From NCBI RefSeq assembly GCF_030411955.1, contig NZ_JASNRA010000025.1:1-64000 (forward strand): DNA of 64,000 bases, written 5' to 3'. The notes beneath the pieces were generated by a model. It saw nothing but the letters and a program-made list of their open reading frames with translations. It made no database searches and had not been told where the DNA came from. Positions 43,481 to 52,483 of this stretch are shown piece after piece. The stretch comes from Massilia sp. YIM B02443. GTDB lineage: Bacteria > Pseudomonadota > Gammaproteobacteria > Burkholderiales > Burkholderiaceae_D. The translations under genes and the position numbers were made by a program. Numbering within the stretch: position 1 is the stretch's first letter; each line of letters starts with the position of its first letter.

Positions 43481-45364
43481 ATGCCGACCACATCCCCAGC
43501 TTCGGCGCCATCCCCGGCGCTGATCCTCATCAATGGCCGCTTCCACACGGTCGACCGCGAACAGCCGCAGGCCAGCGCCGTGGCGATTCGCGACGGCCGC
43601 TTCGTCGCCGTGGGCGACCTCGAACACGTGATGCGCCAGCGCAGCGAAGGCAGCCAGGTGATCGACCTGAATGGCCGCACCGCGATCCCGGGCCTGAACG
43701 ACTCGCACCTGCACCTGATCCGCGGTGGCCTCAACTACAACCTCGAACTGCGCTGGGAAGGCGTGCCGTCGCTCGCCGACGCCCTGCGCATGCTGAAGGA
43801 ACAGGCGCTGCGCACCCCGAACCCGCAATGGGTGCGCGTGGTGGGCGGCTGGACCGAGTTCCAGTTCGCCGAAAAACGCTTGCCGACGCTGGACGAGATC
43901 AACGCTGCCGCACCCGACACGCCGGTGTTCATCCTGCACCTGTACGACCGCGCGCTGCTCAACCGCGCGGCGCTGCGCGCCGTCGGCTATACCAAGGACA
44001 CTCCGAACCCGCCGGGCGGCGAGATCGTGCGCGACGCCGCCGGCAACCCGACCGGCATGCTGATCGCGCGCCCCAATGCGATGATCCTGTACGCCACGCT
44101 GGCCGAGGGCCCGACGCTGCCGCGCGCGCTGCAGGTCAACTCGACCCGCCAGTTCATGCGCGAACTGAACCGCCTGGGCCTGACCAGCGCCATCGACGCC
44201 GGCGGCGGCTTCCAGAACTATCCCGAGGATTACGCCGTCATCGAAGAACTCGAGGCGGCCGGCCAGCTGACCATCCGCATCGCCTACAACCTGTTCACGC
44301 AGAACAAGGGCGCCGAGCTGGAAGACTTCCAGCGCTGGACCGGCATGGTCAAGCCGGGGCAGGGCAGCGATTATTACCGCCACAACGGCGCCGGCGAGAT
44401 GCTGGTGTTCTCGGCCGCCGACTTCGAAGACTTCCTGGAGCCGCGCCCGGACCTGGCGCCCGGCATGGAGGACGAGCTGGAGCGCGTGGTGCGCCACCTG
44501 GTCGCCAACCGCTGGCCGTTCCGCCTGCACGCCACCTACGACGAGTCGATTTCGCGCATGCTGGACGTGTTCGAGAAGGTCAACCGCGACATCCCGTTCG
44601 ACGGCCTGCACTGGATGTTCGACCACTGCGAGACCATCACCCAGCGCAATATCGACCGGGTGCAGGCGCTGGGCGGCGGCATCGCGATCCAGCACCGCAT
44701 GGCGTTCCAGGGCGAATACTTCGTCGAACGCTATGGCGCCGAAGCGGCGCGCGCCACGCCGCCGGTGAAACGCATGCTGGAAACCGGCGTGCCGGTCGGC
44801 GCCGGCACCGACGCCACCCGCGTGGCCAGCTACAATCCGTGGATGGCCCTGTACTGGCTGGTGACCGGACGCACCGTGGGCGGCCTGCCGCTGTACGGCA
44901 GCGCCGGCCACCTGCCGCGCGAGACCGCCCTCGAACTCTGGACGGCCGGCAGCGCCTGGTTCTCGAACGAGCAGGACAAGAAAGGCCGCATCCGCGAAGG
45001 CATGCTGGCCGACCTGGCGGTGCTGTCCAGCGACTTTTTCAGCATCGACGCCGAGGACATCAAGGCCATCGAATCGGTGCTGACCGTGGTCGGCGGCAAG
45101 GTGGTGTACGGCGCCGCCGAGTTCACCCCGCTCGGACCGGCGCCGATTCCGGTGCTGCCGGAATGGTCGCCGGTGCAGAAGGTGCCGGGCCACTGGCGCA
45201 AGAGCGCACCGGCGGCGCAGCCGGCGGCGGCGCTCGCGCACCAGTGCTCGGGTCCGTGCGGCGTGCACGCCCACGGCCATGACCGGGCACGGCGCTCGAA
45301 CATGCCGGTGTCGGACCACAGCGGCTTCTGGGGCGCGCTGGGTTGCAGCTGCTTTGCGTTCTGA
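43481..45364 (+). CDS. YtcJ-like amidohydrolase with His/Cys-rich tail
   Basis: A 627-residue metal-dependent hydrolase. The metal-binding NDSHLHLI lies near residue 75, followed by VVGGWTEFQFAEKRLPT, LHATYDESISRM, WMFDHCETI and the late GAGTDATRVASYNPW typical of YtcJ/exoenzyme-regulatory amidohydrolases. The last 45 or so residues are unusual, with HQCSGPCGVHAHGHD and a terminal GCSCFAF, enough Cys and His to bind a metal. It is cytoplasmic by sequence. The DUF1275 gene begins 2 bp after its stop. Confidence 0.9.
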   Translation: MPTTSPASAPSPALILINGRFHTVDREQPQASAVAIRDGRFVAVGDLEHVMRQRSEGSQVIDLNGRTAIPGLNDSHLHLIRGGLNYNLELRWEGVPSLADALRMLKEQALRTPNPQWVRVVGGWTEFQFAEKRLPTLDEINAAAPDTPVFILHLYDRALLNRAALRAVGYTKDTPNPPGGEIVRDAAGNPTGMLIARPNAMILYATLAEGPTLPRALQVNSTRQFMRELNRLGLTSAIDAGGGFQNYPEDYAVIEELEAAGQLTIRIAYNLFTQNKGAELEDFQRWTGMVKPGQGSDYYRHNGAGEMLVFSAADFEDFLEPRPDLAPGMEDELERVVRHLVANRWPFRLHATYDESISRMLDVFEKVNRDIPFDGLHWMFDHCETITQRNIDRVQALGGGIAIQHRMAFQGEYFVERYGAEAARATPPVKRMLETGVPVGAGTDATRVASYNPWMALYWLVTGRTVGGLPLYGSAGHLPRETALELWTAGSAWFSNEQDKKGRIREGMLADLAVLSSDFFSIDAEDIKAIESVLTVVGGKVVYGAAEFTPLGPAPIPVLPEWSPVQKVPGHWRKSAPAAQPAAALAHQCSGPCGVHAHGHDRARRSNMPVSDHSGFWGALGCSCFAF

Positions 45365-45366
45365 TC

Positions 45367-46071
45367 ATGGCAGCTTATCAATCGCAACGGCTGCAGGGCG
45401 CCGGCATGGGCTTCCTGGCCGGCTACGTCGACACGCTCGGCTTCATCGCCCTGTTCGGCCTGTTCACCGCCCACGTCACCGGCAACTTCGTGCTGCTGGG
45501 CGCCTCGCTGGCCGACCCGCAGCAGATCCCGTCGCTGCTCAAGATCCTGGCCTTCCCGGCCTTTATCCTCGGGATCGCCGCGGCGCGCCTGCTGGTGGTG
45601 GCGTGCGAACGGCGCGCCGCATCCGCCCACAAACCGTCCTACCTGCTGCAGCTGGTGCTGCTGACCGGCTTCATGGTGTGCGGCATGCTGGCCGAACCGG
45701 TGCCGAAGCAAATGGGCGCACTGGCGATGGCGGCCGGGCTGCTCGGCGCGGCGGCCATGGGCGCGCACAGCGCGGCCAGCAAGCTGCTGCTGTCGAACCT
45801 GGCGCCGACCTCGATGATGACCGGGAACGTCACCCAGCTCGTGATCGACGGCGTCGACTGGCTGCGCGGGGCCGGCGACCAGGCCACCACGGCGCGCTGC
45901 GGCAAGTTCTTCTGGCCGGTGTTCGGCTTCGCGCTGGGCTGCGCCGGCGCCGCCTTCGGGTTCCTCGCATTCGGCTTCGTCGCGCTGCTGGCGCCGATCG
46001 CGATCCTGTGCCTGCACCTGTGGCTGCCGGCCGCGGGAGGCGAGGCAAAAGCGGCATCGGCGCCGGCATGA
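45367..46071 (+). CDS. DUF1275 (YoaK-like) membrane protein
   Basis: A 234-residue protein with about six membrane helices and the family signature GYVDTLGFIALFGLFTAHVTGNFV near the start (about residues 23-46), plus SAASKLLLSNLAPTSMMTGN. Function is not established; the family is proposed to be transporters. It is nearly contiguous with the amidohydrolase before it and 7 bp from the TMEM175 gene after it, so the array is one transcription unit. Confidence 0.88.
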   Translation: MAAYQSQRLQGAGMGFLAGYVDTLGFIALFGLFTAHVTGNFVLLGASLADPQQIPSLLKILAFPAFILGIAAARLLVVACERRAASAHKPSYLLQLVLLTGFMVCGMLAEPVPKQMGALAMAAGLLGAAAMGAHSAASKLLLSNLAPTSMMTGNVTQLVIDGVDWLRGAGDQATTARCGKFFWPVFGFALGCAGAAFGFLAFGFVALLAPIAILCLHLWLPAAGGEAKAASAPA

Positions 46072-46078
46072 ACAAAGC

Positions 46079-46690
46079 ATGAACAAAACCAGGCTCGAAG
46101 CCTTCAGCGACGGCGTGATCGCGATCATCATCACGATCATGGTGCTCGAGCTGCGTCCGCCCGAGTCGGGCACGCTGCGCGACATGGCGGCCGTGGTGCC
46201 GTCCTGGCTGCGCTATGCGCTCAGCTTTGTCTATGTCGGCATCTACTGGGTCAATCACCACGCGATGCTGGAACGGGTGCGCACCGTGGACTGGGCTGCA
46301 TTGTGGGCCAACCTGCACCTGCTGTTCTGGATGTCGCTGATCCCCTTCGTCACAGCCTGGGCCGGCGAGCATCCGATGGACTCGGCGCCGGTGGCGCTGT
46401 ATGGCGTGGTGTTGCTGATGTGCTCGATCTCGTTCATGCTGCTGTCCTGGCGCCTGGGCACGCTCGGCGGGGTCGATCATGCGCACTCCTGGCAGAACGG
46501 GAAGATCCGGCTGTCGGTGGGCTTGTATGCGGCGGCGATCGCGCTGGCGTTGTGGTACGCGCCGGCCGGTTCGGCGCTGCACGTGGTACTGGCGGCCTTG
46601 TGGCTGATGCCGCAGACCCAGGCCGACCTTGCAGTGCGGCCGGCTGCGACGCGGGCGCCGCGTAATGACGAACAAGAGGAGACCGAGTGA
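46079..46690 (+). CDS. TMEM175-family (DUF1211) putative potassium channel
   Basis: A 203-residue membrane protein with about six helices. It opens with RLEAFSDGVIAIIITIMVLE, containing the FSDG signature of TMEM175 proteins, which form K+ channels lacking the usual selectivity filter. The C-terminus is soluble. Its stop overlaps the GTG start of the response-regulator gene (GTGA), implying coupled translation. Confidence 0.88.
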   Translation: MNKTRLEAFSDGVIAIIITIMVLELRPPESGTLRDMAAVVPSWLRYALSFVYVGIYWVNHHAMLERVRTVDWAALWANLHLLFWMSLIPFVTAWAGEHPMDSAPVALYGVVLLMCSISFMLLSWRLGTLGGVDHAHSWQNGKIRLSVGLYAAAIALALWYAPAGSALHVVLAALWLMPQTQADLAVRPAATRAPRNDEQEETE

Positions 46691-47319
46691 ACATCAAGCA
46701 GCTGCCGATCGAAGTCCTGGTGGCCGACGACCATCCCCTGATGCGCGAGGGGATCGCGGCGGTGGTCAACAGCCAGTCCGACATGCGGGTGGTGGGCGAG
46801 GCCGGCGACGGCCTGGAAGCGCTGGCGCAATACCGCGCGCTGCGCCCGCACGTGACGCTGCTCGACCTGCAGATGCCGAACCTGAACGGCACCGAGGCGG
46901 TGCAGGCGATCCGCGCCGAATTCCCGACCGCCTGTTTGGCGATCCTGACCACCTACAGCGGCGACGCCCGCGTGACCCAGGCGATCAAGGCCGGCGCCCA
47001 GGGCTACCTGCTGAAAAGCGCGCTGCGGCGCGAACTGACCGAGGCGATCCGCACGCTGGCCGCCGGCCACCGCTATTTTCCACCGCAGGTGGCGGCCGAA
47101 CTGGCCAATCACCTGGGCCAGGAATCGCTCACCGCGCGCGAGCTGCAGGTGCTGGGCCTGATCGCGCGCGGCAAGGCGAACAAGCAGATCGGCGGCGAGC
47201 TCGGGCTGTCGGAAGACACCGTGAAAGGCCACCTGCGCAGCATCATGGACAAGCTTGGCGCCAGCAATCGCACGCACGCGGTCACGATCGGGATCGAGCG
47301 CGGGTTTATCGAGTTGTAG
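46687..47319 (+). CDS. NarL/FixJ-type response regulator (orphan)
   Basis: A 210-residue two-component regulator: a receiver domain with acidic pocket ADDHP, phospho-acceptor Asp60 (VTLLDLQMPNLNG) and the conserved lysine in YLLKSALR, then a LuxR-type helix-turn-helix (ESLTARELQVLGLIARGKAN; VKGHLRSIMDKLGASNRT). No histidine kinase gene is adjacent. The start is GTG, overlapping the TMEM175 stop. It may respond to a distant kinase; targets unknown. Confidence 0.9.
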   Translation: MNIKQLPIEVLVADDHPLMREGIAAVVNSQSDMRVVGEAGDGLEALAQYRALRPHVTLLDLQMPNLNGTEAVQAIRAEFPTACLAILTTYSGDARVTQAIKAGAQGYLLKSALRRELTEAIRTLAAGHRYFPPQVAAELANHLGQESLTARELQVLGLIARGKANKQIGGELGLSEDTVKGHLRSIMDKLGASNRTHAVTIGIERGFIEL

Positions 47320-47356
47320 GGGCGGCGTCCTGGCCGCGCTCCGCTAGAATGGGCGC

Positions 47357-47671
47357 ATGCCGAAAAAGTCACCGATCTTCCCCGGGCCGCGCACCGCGCG
47401 CGGCGCCGTCCTCGCCGTCCTGCTCTCGAATGCCGAGCAGGCTGGCGCCGAACCACTGCGCGGCCGCGTCACCCTGGCCGCCATCGTGCGCGCGCTGAAG
47501 CGCAAATACCACTGGCCGATCGAGACCAGCAGTTTTCCGTCGAATGCCGTTGACGGCCGCGCCACCTGGGCCACGGTCTACAGCCTGCCTGAAGACGTGA
47601 TTGCGGCCGCGCTGGATGGGCGTGGCCGCGACTGGTTGCAGAGCGCTGGTGGTGGCGCGCCCGACGTATAG
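47357..47671 (+). CDS. Small hypothetical protein, winged-helix-like
   Basis: A 104-residue protein, basic at the N-terminus (MPKKSPIFPGPRTARGAV). The central segment VTLAAIVRALKRKYHWPIET resembles the recognition helix and wing of small winged-helix proteins (WPIET is common in them). No signal peptide or membrane segment. 37 bp after the response regulator, convergent with the next gene. Function unknown; DNA binding is a guess. Confidence 0.6.
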   Translation: MPKKSPIFPGPRTARGAVLAVLLSNAEQAGAEPLRGRVTLAAIVRALKRKYHWPIETSSFPSNAVDGRATWATVYSLPEDVIAAALDGRGRDWLQSAGGGAPDV

Positions 47672-47688
47672 CGTCGTCGCGACCGGAA

Positions 47689-48207
47689 TCAGGCGGCGAG
47701 GCGTGCGCTGCTGGCCGGCTGGCCAACCATGCGGCAGTCGGCCAGGTCGCGCACCATGCGGCCGAGCAGGAGGCCGTTGAATGCCCCGGATACGGCGCAC
47801 ACGGCGACGATCGCCTGCATGGCGCCCGCCAGTTGCGGGTGCAGCGCGAGCATCACCGCCGACGCATACTTGGTGCAGAACACCGCCAACATGAGCGCCA
47901 GCGGCGCGGTGCTGCCGCCGACCCGCACCCGTCCCGGTGTCGCGGAAGGAGCGACGCGCGCACGGGCATGGCGCGCCATCAGCACGGCAGTGACCATGCA
48001 GCCCGCCGTCCACGCGCCCAGCGACAGCATGCCGAACCCGAATTTGTTCGAGATATCGTTCAGCGACAGCGCCAGCATCGCCAGCGGCAGGATGAGCAGG
48101 CGGCGCACGGCCATTTCGCGCTCGCGCATGGCGAGCACGCCGAGCACGATCATGGCTGAGAGGATGGCCCAGACGTAGGCAGGGGTGTGGGCGAGGATCT
48201 GCAGCAT
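47689..48207 (-). CDS. Hypothetical membrane protein (DUF6622-like)
   Basis: A 172-residue protein with five or so predicted membrane helices (first at about residues 10-27, a pair near 40-75, the rest from 100 to 150). The start MLQILAHTPAYVWAILSAMI and the middle NKFGFGMLSLGAWTAG suggest a small uncharacterised membrane family (DUF6622-like). The protein ends in a soluble tail. No partner gene is evident. Function unknown. Confidence 0.7.
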   Translation of the reverse strand: MLQILAHTPAYVWAILSAMIVLGVLAMREREMAVRRLLILPLAMLALSLNDISNKFGFGMLSLGAWTAGCMVTAVLMARHARARVAPSATPGRVRVGGSTAPLALMLAVFCTKYASAVMLALHPQLAGAMQAIVAVCAVSGAFNGLLLGRMVRDLADCRMVGQPASSARLAA

Positions 48208-48338
48208 GGTCGGCTCCCGGAGGACGGTGGTGGTTGAGGTGCCTCCACTATGCCGTCATCACGGCAGCGACGGGATCCGTTGCGACGAAGCCGCGATTCG
48301 ACGGCGCCAACCGTGGTTTGGCCGCGCCGAACCCGGGC

Positions 48339-49049
48339 TCAGGCCGCGACCAGCCCCTGCAGCGCCGGAATCACTTCCTGCAGGCTGGCCGCTTCGCAGT
48401 CAGGCACCGCGTGCGAGTTGTTCTCCGCCCGGCCCGGATTGAACCAGCAGCTCTCGATGCCGAAGCGGTTGGCGCCGAGGATGTCGGCGTCCAGGCGGTC
48501 GCCCACGATCACCGTTTCGTCGCGCACGAAACGCTGCGCCATGCCGGTCGCATACTCGAAGAAGCGCACGTCGGGCTTGGCGAAGCCGCAGGCTTCGGAG
48601 GTGGCGACGAACGACACGCACCGGTCCAGCCCCGAACTGGCGATGCGCCGGCTCTGGATCTGGTGCACGCCGTTGGTGACGATGCCGACCTCGCCGCGTG
48701 CGGCCAGCGCCGCGCACAGCTCGACGGCGCCGTCGATCAGCACCACGGTGTCGGCCAGGGCGTCGAGGTACAGCGCGCTCGCCGCCTGCGGGTCGCGCTC
48801 GATGCCGTGCTGCTCGAACGCCTTGCGAAAGCGCTCCACCTTCAGGAAATCCTTGGTCACGGTGCCCAGCTCGAACGCCTTCCACAGGGCCAGGTTGATG
48901 GTCTGGTAGTCGGCGAACAGGGCGTCGGGATTGAGCGCGGCGCCATCGAGGCCGAGCGCTTCGATGGTGCGCGTGAACGAGAGCCGTTCGGAGGCGCGGA
49001 AATCAAGCAGGGTGTCGTCGAGGTCGAACAGGAAGAGGCGGTGTTTCAT
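48339..49049 (-). CDS. HAD-superfamily phosphatase, YjjG-like
   Basis: A 236-residue hydrolase with the HAD nucleophile motif LFLFDLDDTLLDF (Asp9), a helical cap, the second motif GIVTNGVHQIQS, the lysine in FAKPDVRFFEYA and the acidic motif GDRLDADILGANRFG. YjjG-type enzymes hydrolyse nucleoside monophosphates such as dUMP and damaged nucleotides. ATG 49049 gives the conserved MKHRLFLFDLDDT N-terminus; an upstream in-frame ATG is less likely. Confidence 0.9.
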   Translation of the reverse strand: MKHRLFLFDLDDTLLDFRASERLSFTRTIEALGLDGAALNPDALFADYQTINLALWKAFELGTVTKDFLKVERFRKAFEQHGIERDPQAASALYLDALADTVVLIDGAVELCAALAARGEVGIVTNGVHQIQSRRIASSGLDRCVSFVATSEACGFAKPDVRFFEYATGMAQRFVRDETVIVGDRLDADILGANRFGIESCWFNPGRAENNSHAVPDCEAASLQEVIPALQGLVAA

Positions 49050-49216
49050 GCGAACGGTGGCTGCAAGGGCAAACTGATCAAGGCCCATGTTAGCACGAGC
49101 CCGCCAGCCAATGCCTCAACCCACACTTTCGTGGGGGTGGAGGCCGCCCTGATCCGGTCTGGGCGGGGCGCGTCCCGCGCTGCACCATCGTGGCCTGAAC
49201 GATCCCGTTCGCCACC

Positions 49217-49681
49217 ATGGAGAGCCCCGTGCACATCGCGCCCCTGAACCCGATTTTTTTCGCTCCCGTGCGCCCTGGCGGGCTGCCCGGATGGCAGGTC
49301 AAGCAGGTCACCGACTACATCGACGCCAACCTGGACGCGACCCTGCGCACCGCCAGCCTGGCCGCCACGGTCGGCCTGAGCGTGAGCCACTTCACGCGCG
49401 CCTTCAAGCACAGCGTCGGGGTGCCGCCGCGCGTGTACGTGATCCGGCGCCGCCTGGCCGCGGCCTGCGCCGCGATGCTGGCCTCGGACGCGCCGCTGAC
49501 GGCGATCGCGCATGCCCATGGCTTTTGCGACCAGTCGCATTTCACGCGCACCTTCCACGAGACGATCGGCCTCGCGCCGCACGCCTGGCGCTGCGGCAAT
49601 CTGCAAAAGTGCGTGCGAAAGGGGCGGCTGAACACGTTACCCGGAGAAAACAATGAAATTTCGACAAAATTGGTATCGTAG
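49217..49681 (+). CDS. AraC-family regulator, DNA-binding domain only
   Basis: A 154-residue protein consisting mainly of the two helix-turn-helix units of AraC/XylS regulators (LAATVGLSVSHFTRAFKHSV; AHAHGFCDQSHFTRTFHETI), with a short 28-residue N-terminal segment in place of a ligand-binding domain. Like SoxS or MarA it would bind as a monomer and be controlled by its own abundance. It is divergent from the HAD gene and 33 bp before the DedA gene. Confidence 0.88.
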   Translation: MESPVHIAPLNPIFFAPVRPGGLPGWQVKQVTDYIDANLDATLRTASLAATVGLSVSHFTRAFKHSVGVPPRVYVIRRRLAAACAAMLASDAPLTAIAHAHGFCDQSHFTRTFHETIGLAPHAWRCGNLQKCVRKGRLNTLPGENNEISTKLVS

Positions 49682-49714
49682 AGGCTGTCAACCACCCATG
49701 ACGGAGCTTCTGCC

Positions 49715-50317
49715 GTGTTCGATTTCATTACCGAGTTCATGCAAAACAGCGGCTATTTCGGTGTGTTCGCCCTGATGGCGCTGGAAAACATCTTCCCGCC
49801 GATTCCTTCGGAACTGATCATGCCGTTCGCCGGCTTCGTCGCCGCGCGCGGCGACCTGAGCGTGGCGGGCGTGCTGGTGGCCGGCACCGCCGGCTCCGTG
49901 GCCGGCGCCTTGCCCTGGTATTACGCCGGCAAGGTGTACGGCAAGGAGCGCCTGGAAAAGCTGGCCGACAAACATGCGCGCTGGCTGACCGTGACCCACG
50001 GCGACATCGAGCATGCGATGGACGCGTTCGAGAAGCATGGCAAGAAGGTCGTGCTGCTGGGGCGCCTGATCCCCGCGATCCGCACGCTGATCTCGGTGCC
50101 GGCCGGCCTGGCCAAGATGCCGCTGGCGCAGTTCCTGCTGTATTCGACGGTCGGTTCGCTGCTCTGGACCGGCATCCTGACCGGCGCCGGCTACCTGCTG
50201 GAAAGCCAGTACGAGCGCGTGGCCGACTACGTCGACCCGGTATCGAAGGCCGTGCTGATCGGCCTGGTCGGCTGGTACCTGTACCGCGTGGCGACCTTCA
50301 AATCGCGCAAGGCTTGA
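49715..50317 (+). CDS. DedA-family membrane protein
   Basis: A 200-residue membrane protein of the DedA/VTT fold. The re-entrant motif is ENIFPPIPSELIMPFAGF and the late basic motif LGRLIPAIRTLISVPAG contains the conserved GR..P..R. DedA proteins flip or recycle lipid carriers such as undecaprenyl phosphate and affect envelope integrity and drug resistance. Same strand and close behind the AraC-like regulator, but separate transcription is possible. Confidence 0.93.
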   Translation: MFDFITEFMQNSGYFGVFALMALENIFPPIPSELIMPFAGFVAARGDLSVAGVLVAGTAGSVAGALPWYYAGKVYGKERLEKLADKHARWLTVTHGDIEHAMDAFEKHGKKVVLLGRLIPAIRTLISVPAGLAKMPLAQFLLYSTVGSLLWTGILTGAGYLLESQYERVADYVDPVSKAVLIGLVGWYLYRVATFKSRKA

Positions 50318-50451
50318 TGTAAAGTCTGCAGCAAATGCGGAGTTCGACGCGGCGCGGACGCAACGTCCGGCGCCGCGCAGTGTGTCCGGCAACCCGCGCT
50401 GTGGCGTCAATCCCGGCTACAATCGCCCTGTCCGATGCCAGGCCCGCGCAC

Positions 50452-51558
50452 ATGAAGAACCAGTTGCTGGAAGATTTCGGGGATAGCCGCTCACAGCCGG
50501 CCGTCCCGCCACCCGTTACCAGGCCCGCCGCGCCGCCCGAGCAGGCGGTGAGCGCTCCTGCGCCCGCGCCACCGGCCGCTCCCGCGGCCCCGGCGCCAGG
50601 TCCCAAGGTCTGGCGCGCGCGCCGCGCCAGTCCGCCGCCGGTGTGGCGTGCACGCGAAGCCGGGGTAGTCTCGGCGCCCGATCCGCTGGTGGCAACCGAA
50701 CCGGTCGTACCCGAGCCCCCGCCGGTGGCGGCGCGTGAACCCGAACCCATACCCCCGGCCCAGGCCGCGCCGCTCTTCGTGCCGTCCTTCGCCAGTCCCG
50801 CCCACGATGTGGCATTGCGCTTCACGCCAACGCAGCCGTCCTGGTTCGAACGCAACGGCCGCAAGGTGCTGGGCTGGGGCGCCGTGGCATTGCTGGCGCT
50901 GGCCGTCGCCGGCGCCGGCGCCTGGGCCTACCGCGACCGCCAGGTCGCCGATGCGCTGGCGCTGATGGCCGGCGAATCCGCTCCCGCGCCCGAGATCGTT
51001 CCCTATGTGCCGCCGGCGCCTGAGCCCGTGCCGCCGCTGGTGCTGGCCAGGCCGGGGCCGTCGACGCCCGAGCCGGCGCCGGAGATGAACGATTCGCGCC
51101 GCCTCGATGTGCGTCTGCAGGACAGCGCGCAAGCGCAGGAAGAGAGCGGGGAAGAGGAGTTCGTCGATAGGGCGGTGAAGGCCGCGCCGGTGGTCGCAGC
51201 GGCAGCCGCCGCCAGGGCTGCCGCGCCGGCGCCCAAAGCGAAGGCCGAAACGCCGCGCGTGGTCGCTGAAAAGCCGACCAAGCCGGTAGCGCGCAAGGAA
51301 GCCGAGCGCAAGCCGAAGCCGGTTAAGCAAGACGTGCGCAAGGCCGAAGTGCGCAAGCCCACACCTGCCAGGGCCGATGCGCGCAAGACCGCCGCGCGCG
51401 ACAAGCCGCCGGCCGGGACCAACGCTGCTGCGGCCGCCGCGCCGGCGCTGTCGCAAGAAGAAACCCTGCGCCAGTGCCGCGCCGCCGGCTATCACGCCAG
51501 CCAGTGCGTGCGGCGCGGCTGCGTCGCCACCAGGTTCGGGCTGGCCTGCCGCGGTTGA
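50452..51558 (+). CDS. Pro/Ala/Lys-rich single-pass membrane protein with four-cysteine tail
   Basis: A 368-residue protein of unknown family. Residues 1-130 are proline- and alanine-rich and probably unstructured. One membrane helix (about 139-160, VLGWGAVALLALAVAGAG) follows. The rest is a charged Ala/Lys/Arg stretch (KPTKPVARKEAERKPKPV) ending in about 30 residues with cysteines spaced C-x9-C-x4-C-x8-C (RQCRAAGYHASQC, RRGC, LAC). The layout resembles TonB-like or envelope-spanning linkers, but without a TonB domain. It lies downstream of dedA. Real coding is supported by base composition and the ordered architecture, not by recognised homology. Confidence 0.6.
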   Translation: MKNQLLEDFGDSRSQPAVPPPVTRPAAPPEQAVSAPAPAPPAAPAAPAPGPKVWRARRASPPPVWRAREAGVVSAPDPLVATEPVVPEPPPVAAREPEPIPPAQAAPLFVPSFASPAHDVALRFTPTQPSWFERNGRKVLGWGAVALLALAVAGAGAWAYRDRQVADALALMAGESAPAPEIVPYVPPAPEPVPPLVLARPGPSTPEPAPEMNDSRRLDVRLQDSAQAQEESGEEEFVDRAVKAAPVVAAAAAARAAAPAPKAKAETPRVVAEKPTKPVARKEAERKPKPVKQDVRKAEVRKPTPARADARKTAARDKPPAGTNAAAAAAPALSQEETLRQCRAAGYHASQCVRRGCVATRFGLACRG

Positions 51559-51568
51559 ACGTGAACGT

Positions 51569-52483
51569 CTAGTCGGCCCCGCGCCACACCACCCGGTTGC
51601 GCCCGGCCTGCTTGGCCCGGTACAGGGCGGCGTCGGCCGCTTCGAACAGCTCGTACTGCAGCTCGGCGCCGTCCGGCACCAGGGTCGCGCCGCCGATGCT
51701 GGCGCTGAGCATCGGCGCCACGGGCGAGGCCTCGTGCGCGATCTGCAGGTTGACCACCGCGGCGCGCAGTTCTTCCATCACCGTGGCCGCATTGGCCGCG
51801 TCGGTATCCGGCATCAGCAGCACCAGCTCTTCGCCGCCGTAGCGCGCCGCCAGGTCGGTCGGGCGGCGCATGGCGCCGTAGGCCACGCGCGCCACCGAGC
51901 GCAGCGCGCGGTCGCCGGCCGGGTGGCCGTAGCGGTCGTTGTACTGCTTGAAGGCGTCGATGTCGAGCACCGCCAGCGACAGCGGCGTGTGGTTGCGCCG
52001 CGCGCGCTGCCACTCGATGGCGAAGATCTCGTCGAAGCGGCGCCGGTTGGCCAGTTCGGTCAGGCCGTCGATGTTCGCGAGCCTTTCGAGCATCCTGCGC
52101 TGGCGCACCACCTGCAGGTGCAGCGCCACGCGCGCCATCACCACCGTCGCATTGAATGGTTTGGTGATGTAGTCCGAGGCGCCCATTTTCAGGCCGCTGG
52201 CTTCGTCCTCGGGCCGGTCCAGGCCCGAGATGAAGATCACCGAGATGTGCGCCGTCTGCGGATCGGCGCGCAGGCGCCGCAGCACCTCGTAGCCGTCCAT
52301 GTCGGGCATCATCACGTCGAGCAGGATCAGGTCGGGCAGGTGGCGCGCGGCCCGTTCCAGGGTCTGGGCGCCGTTGCGGGCCAGCAGGACGGTGTATTCG
52401 GGTTTGAGCAGGTCGCCCAGCACTTCGCGGTTGATGGCGTCGTCATCCGCCACCAGGACTTTTTGCGTCTCTACTGCGTTCAT
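51569..52483 (-). CDS. REC-GGDEF diguanylate cyclase (module 1)
   Basis: A 304-residue PleD-like response regulator. The receiver domain has phospho-acceptor Asp56 (LILLDVMMPDMDG). The GGDEF domain carries the active-site GGEEL (216-220), a preceding I-site RPTD (207-210) for product inhibition, and LDIDAFKQYND for metal and GTP binding. It should make c-di-GMP when phosphorylated. Its start overlaps the stop of the hybrid kinase gene by 4 bp, so the kinase's Hpt domain is the likely phosphodonor. Closely similar to the 56623-57549 protein. Confidence 0.95.
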   Translation of the reverse strand: MNAVETQKVLVADDDAINREVLGDLLKPEYTVLLARNGAQTLERAARHLPDLILLDVMMPDMDGYEVLRRLRADPQTAHISVIFISGLDRPEDEASGLKMGASDYITKPFNATVVMARVALHLQVVRQRRMLERLANIDGLTELANRRRFDEIFAIEWQRARRNHTPLSLAVLDIDAFKQYNDRYGHPAGDRALRSVARVAYGAMRRPTDLAARYGGEELVLLMPDTDAANAATVMEELRAAVVNLQIAHEASPVAPMLSASIGGATLVPDGAELQYELFEAADAALYRAKQAGRNRVVWRGAD

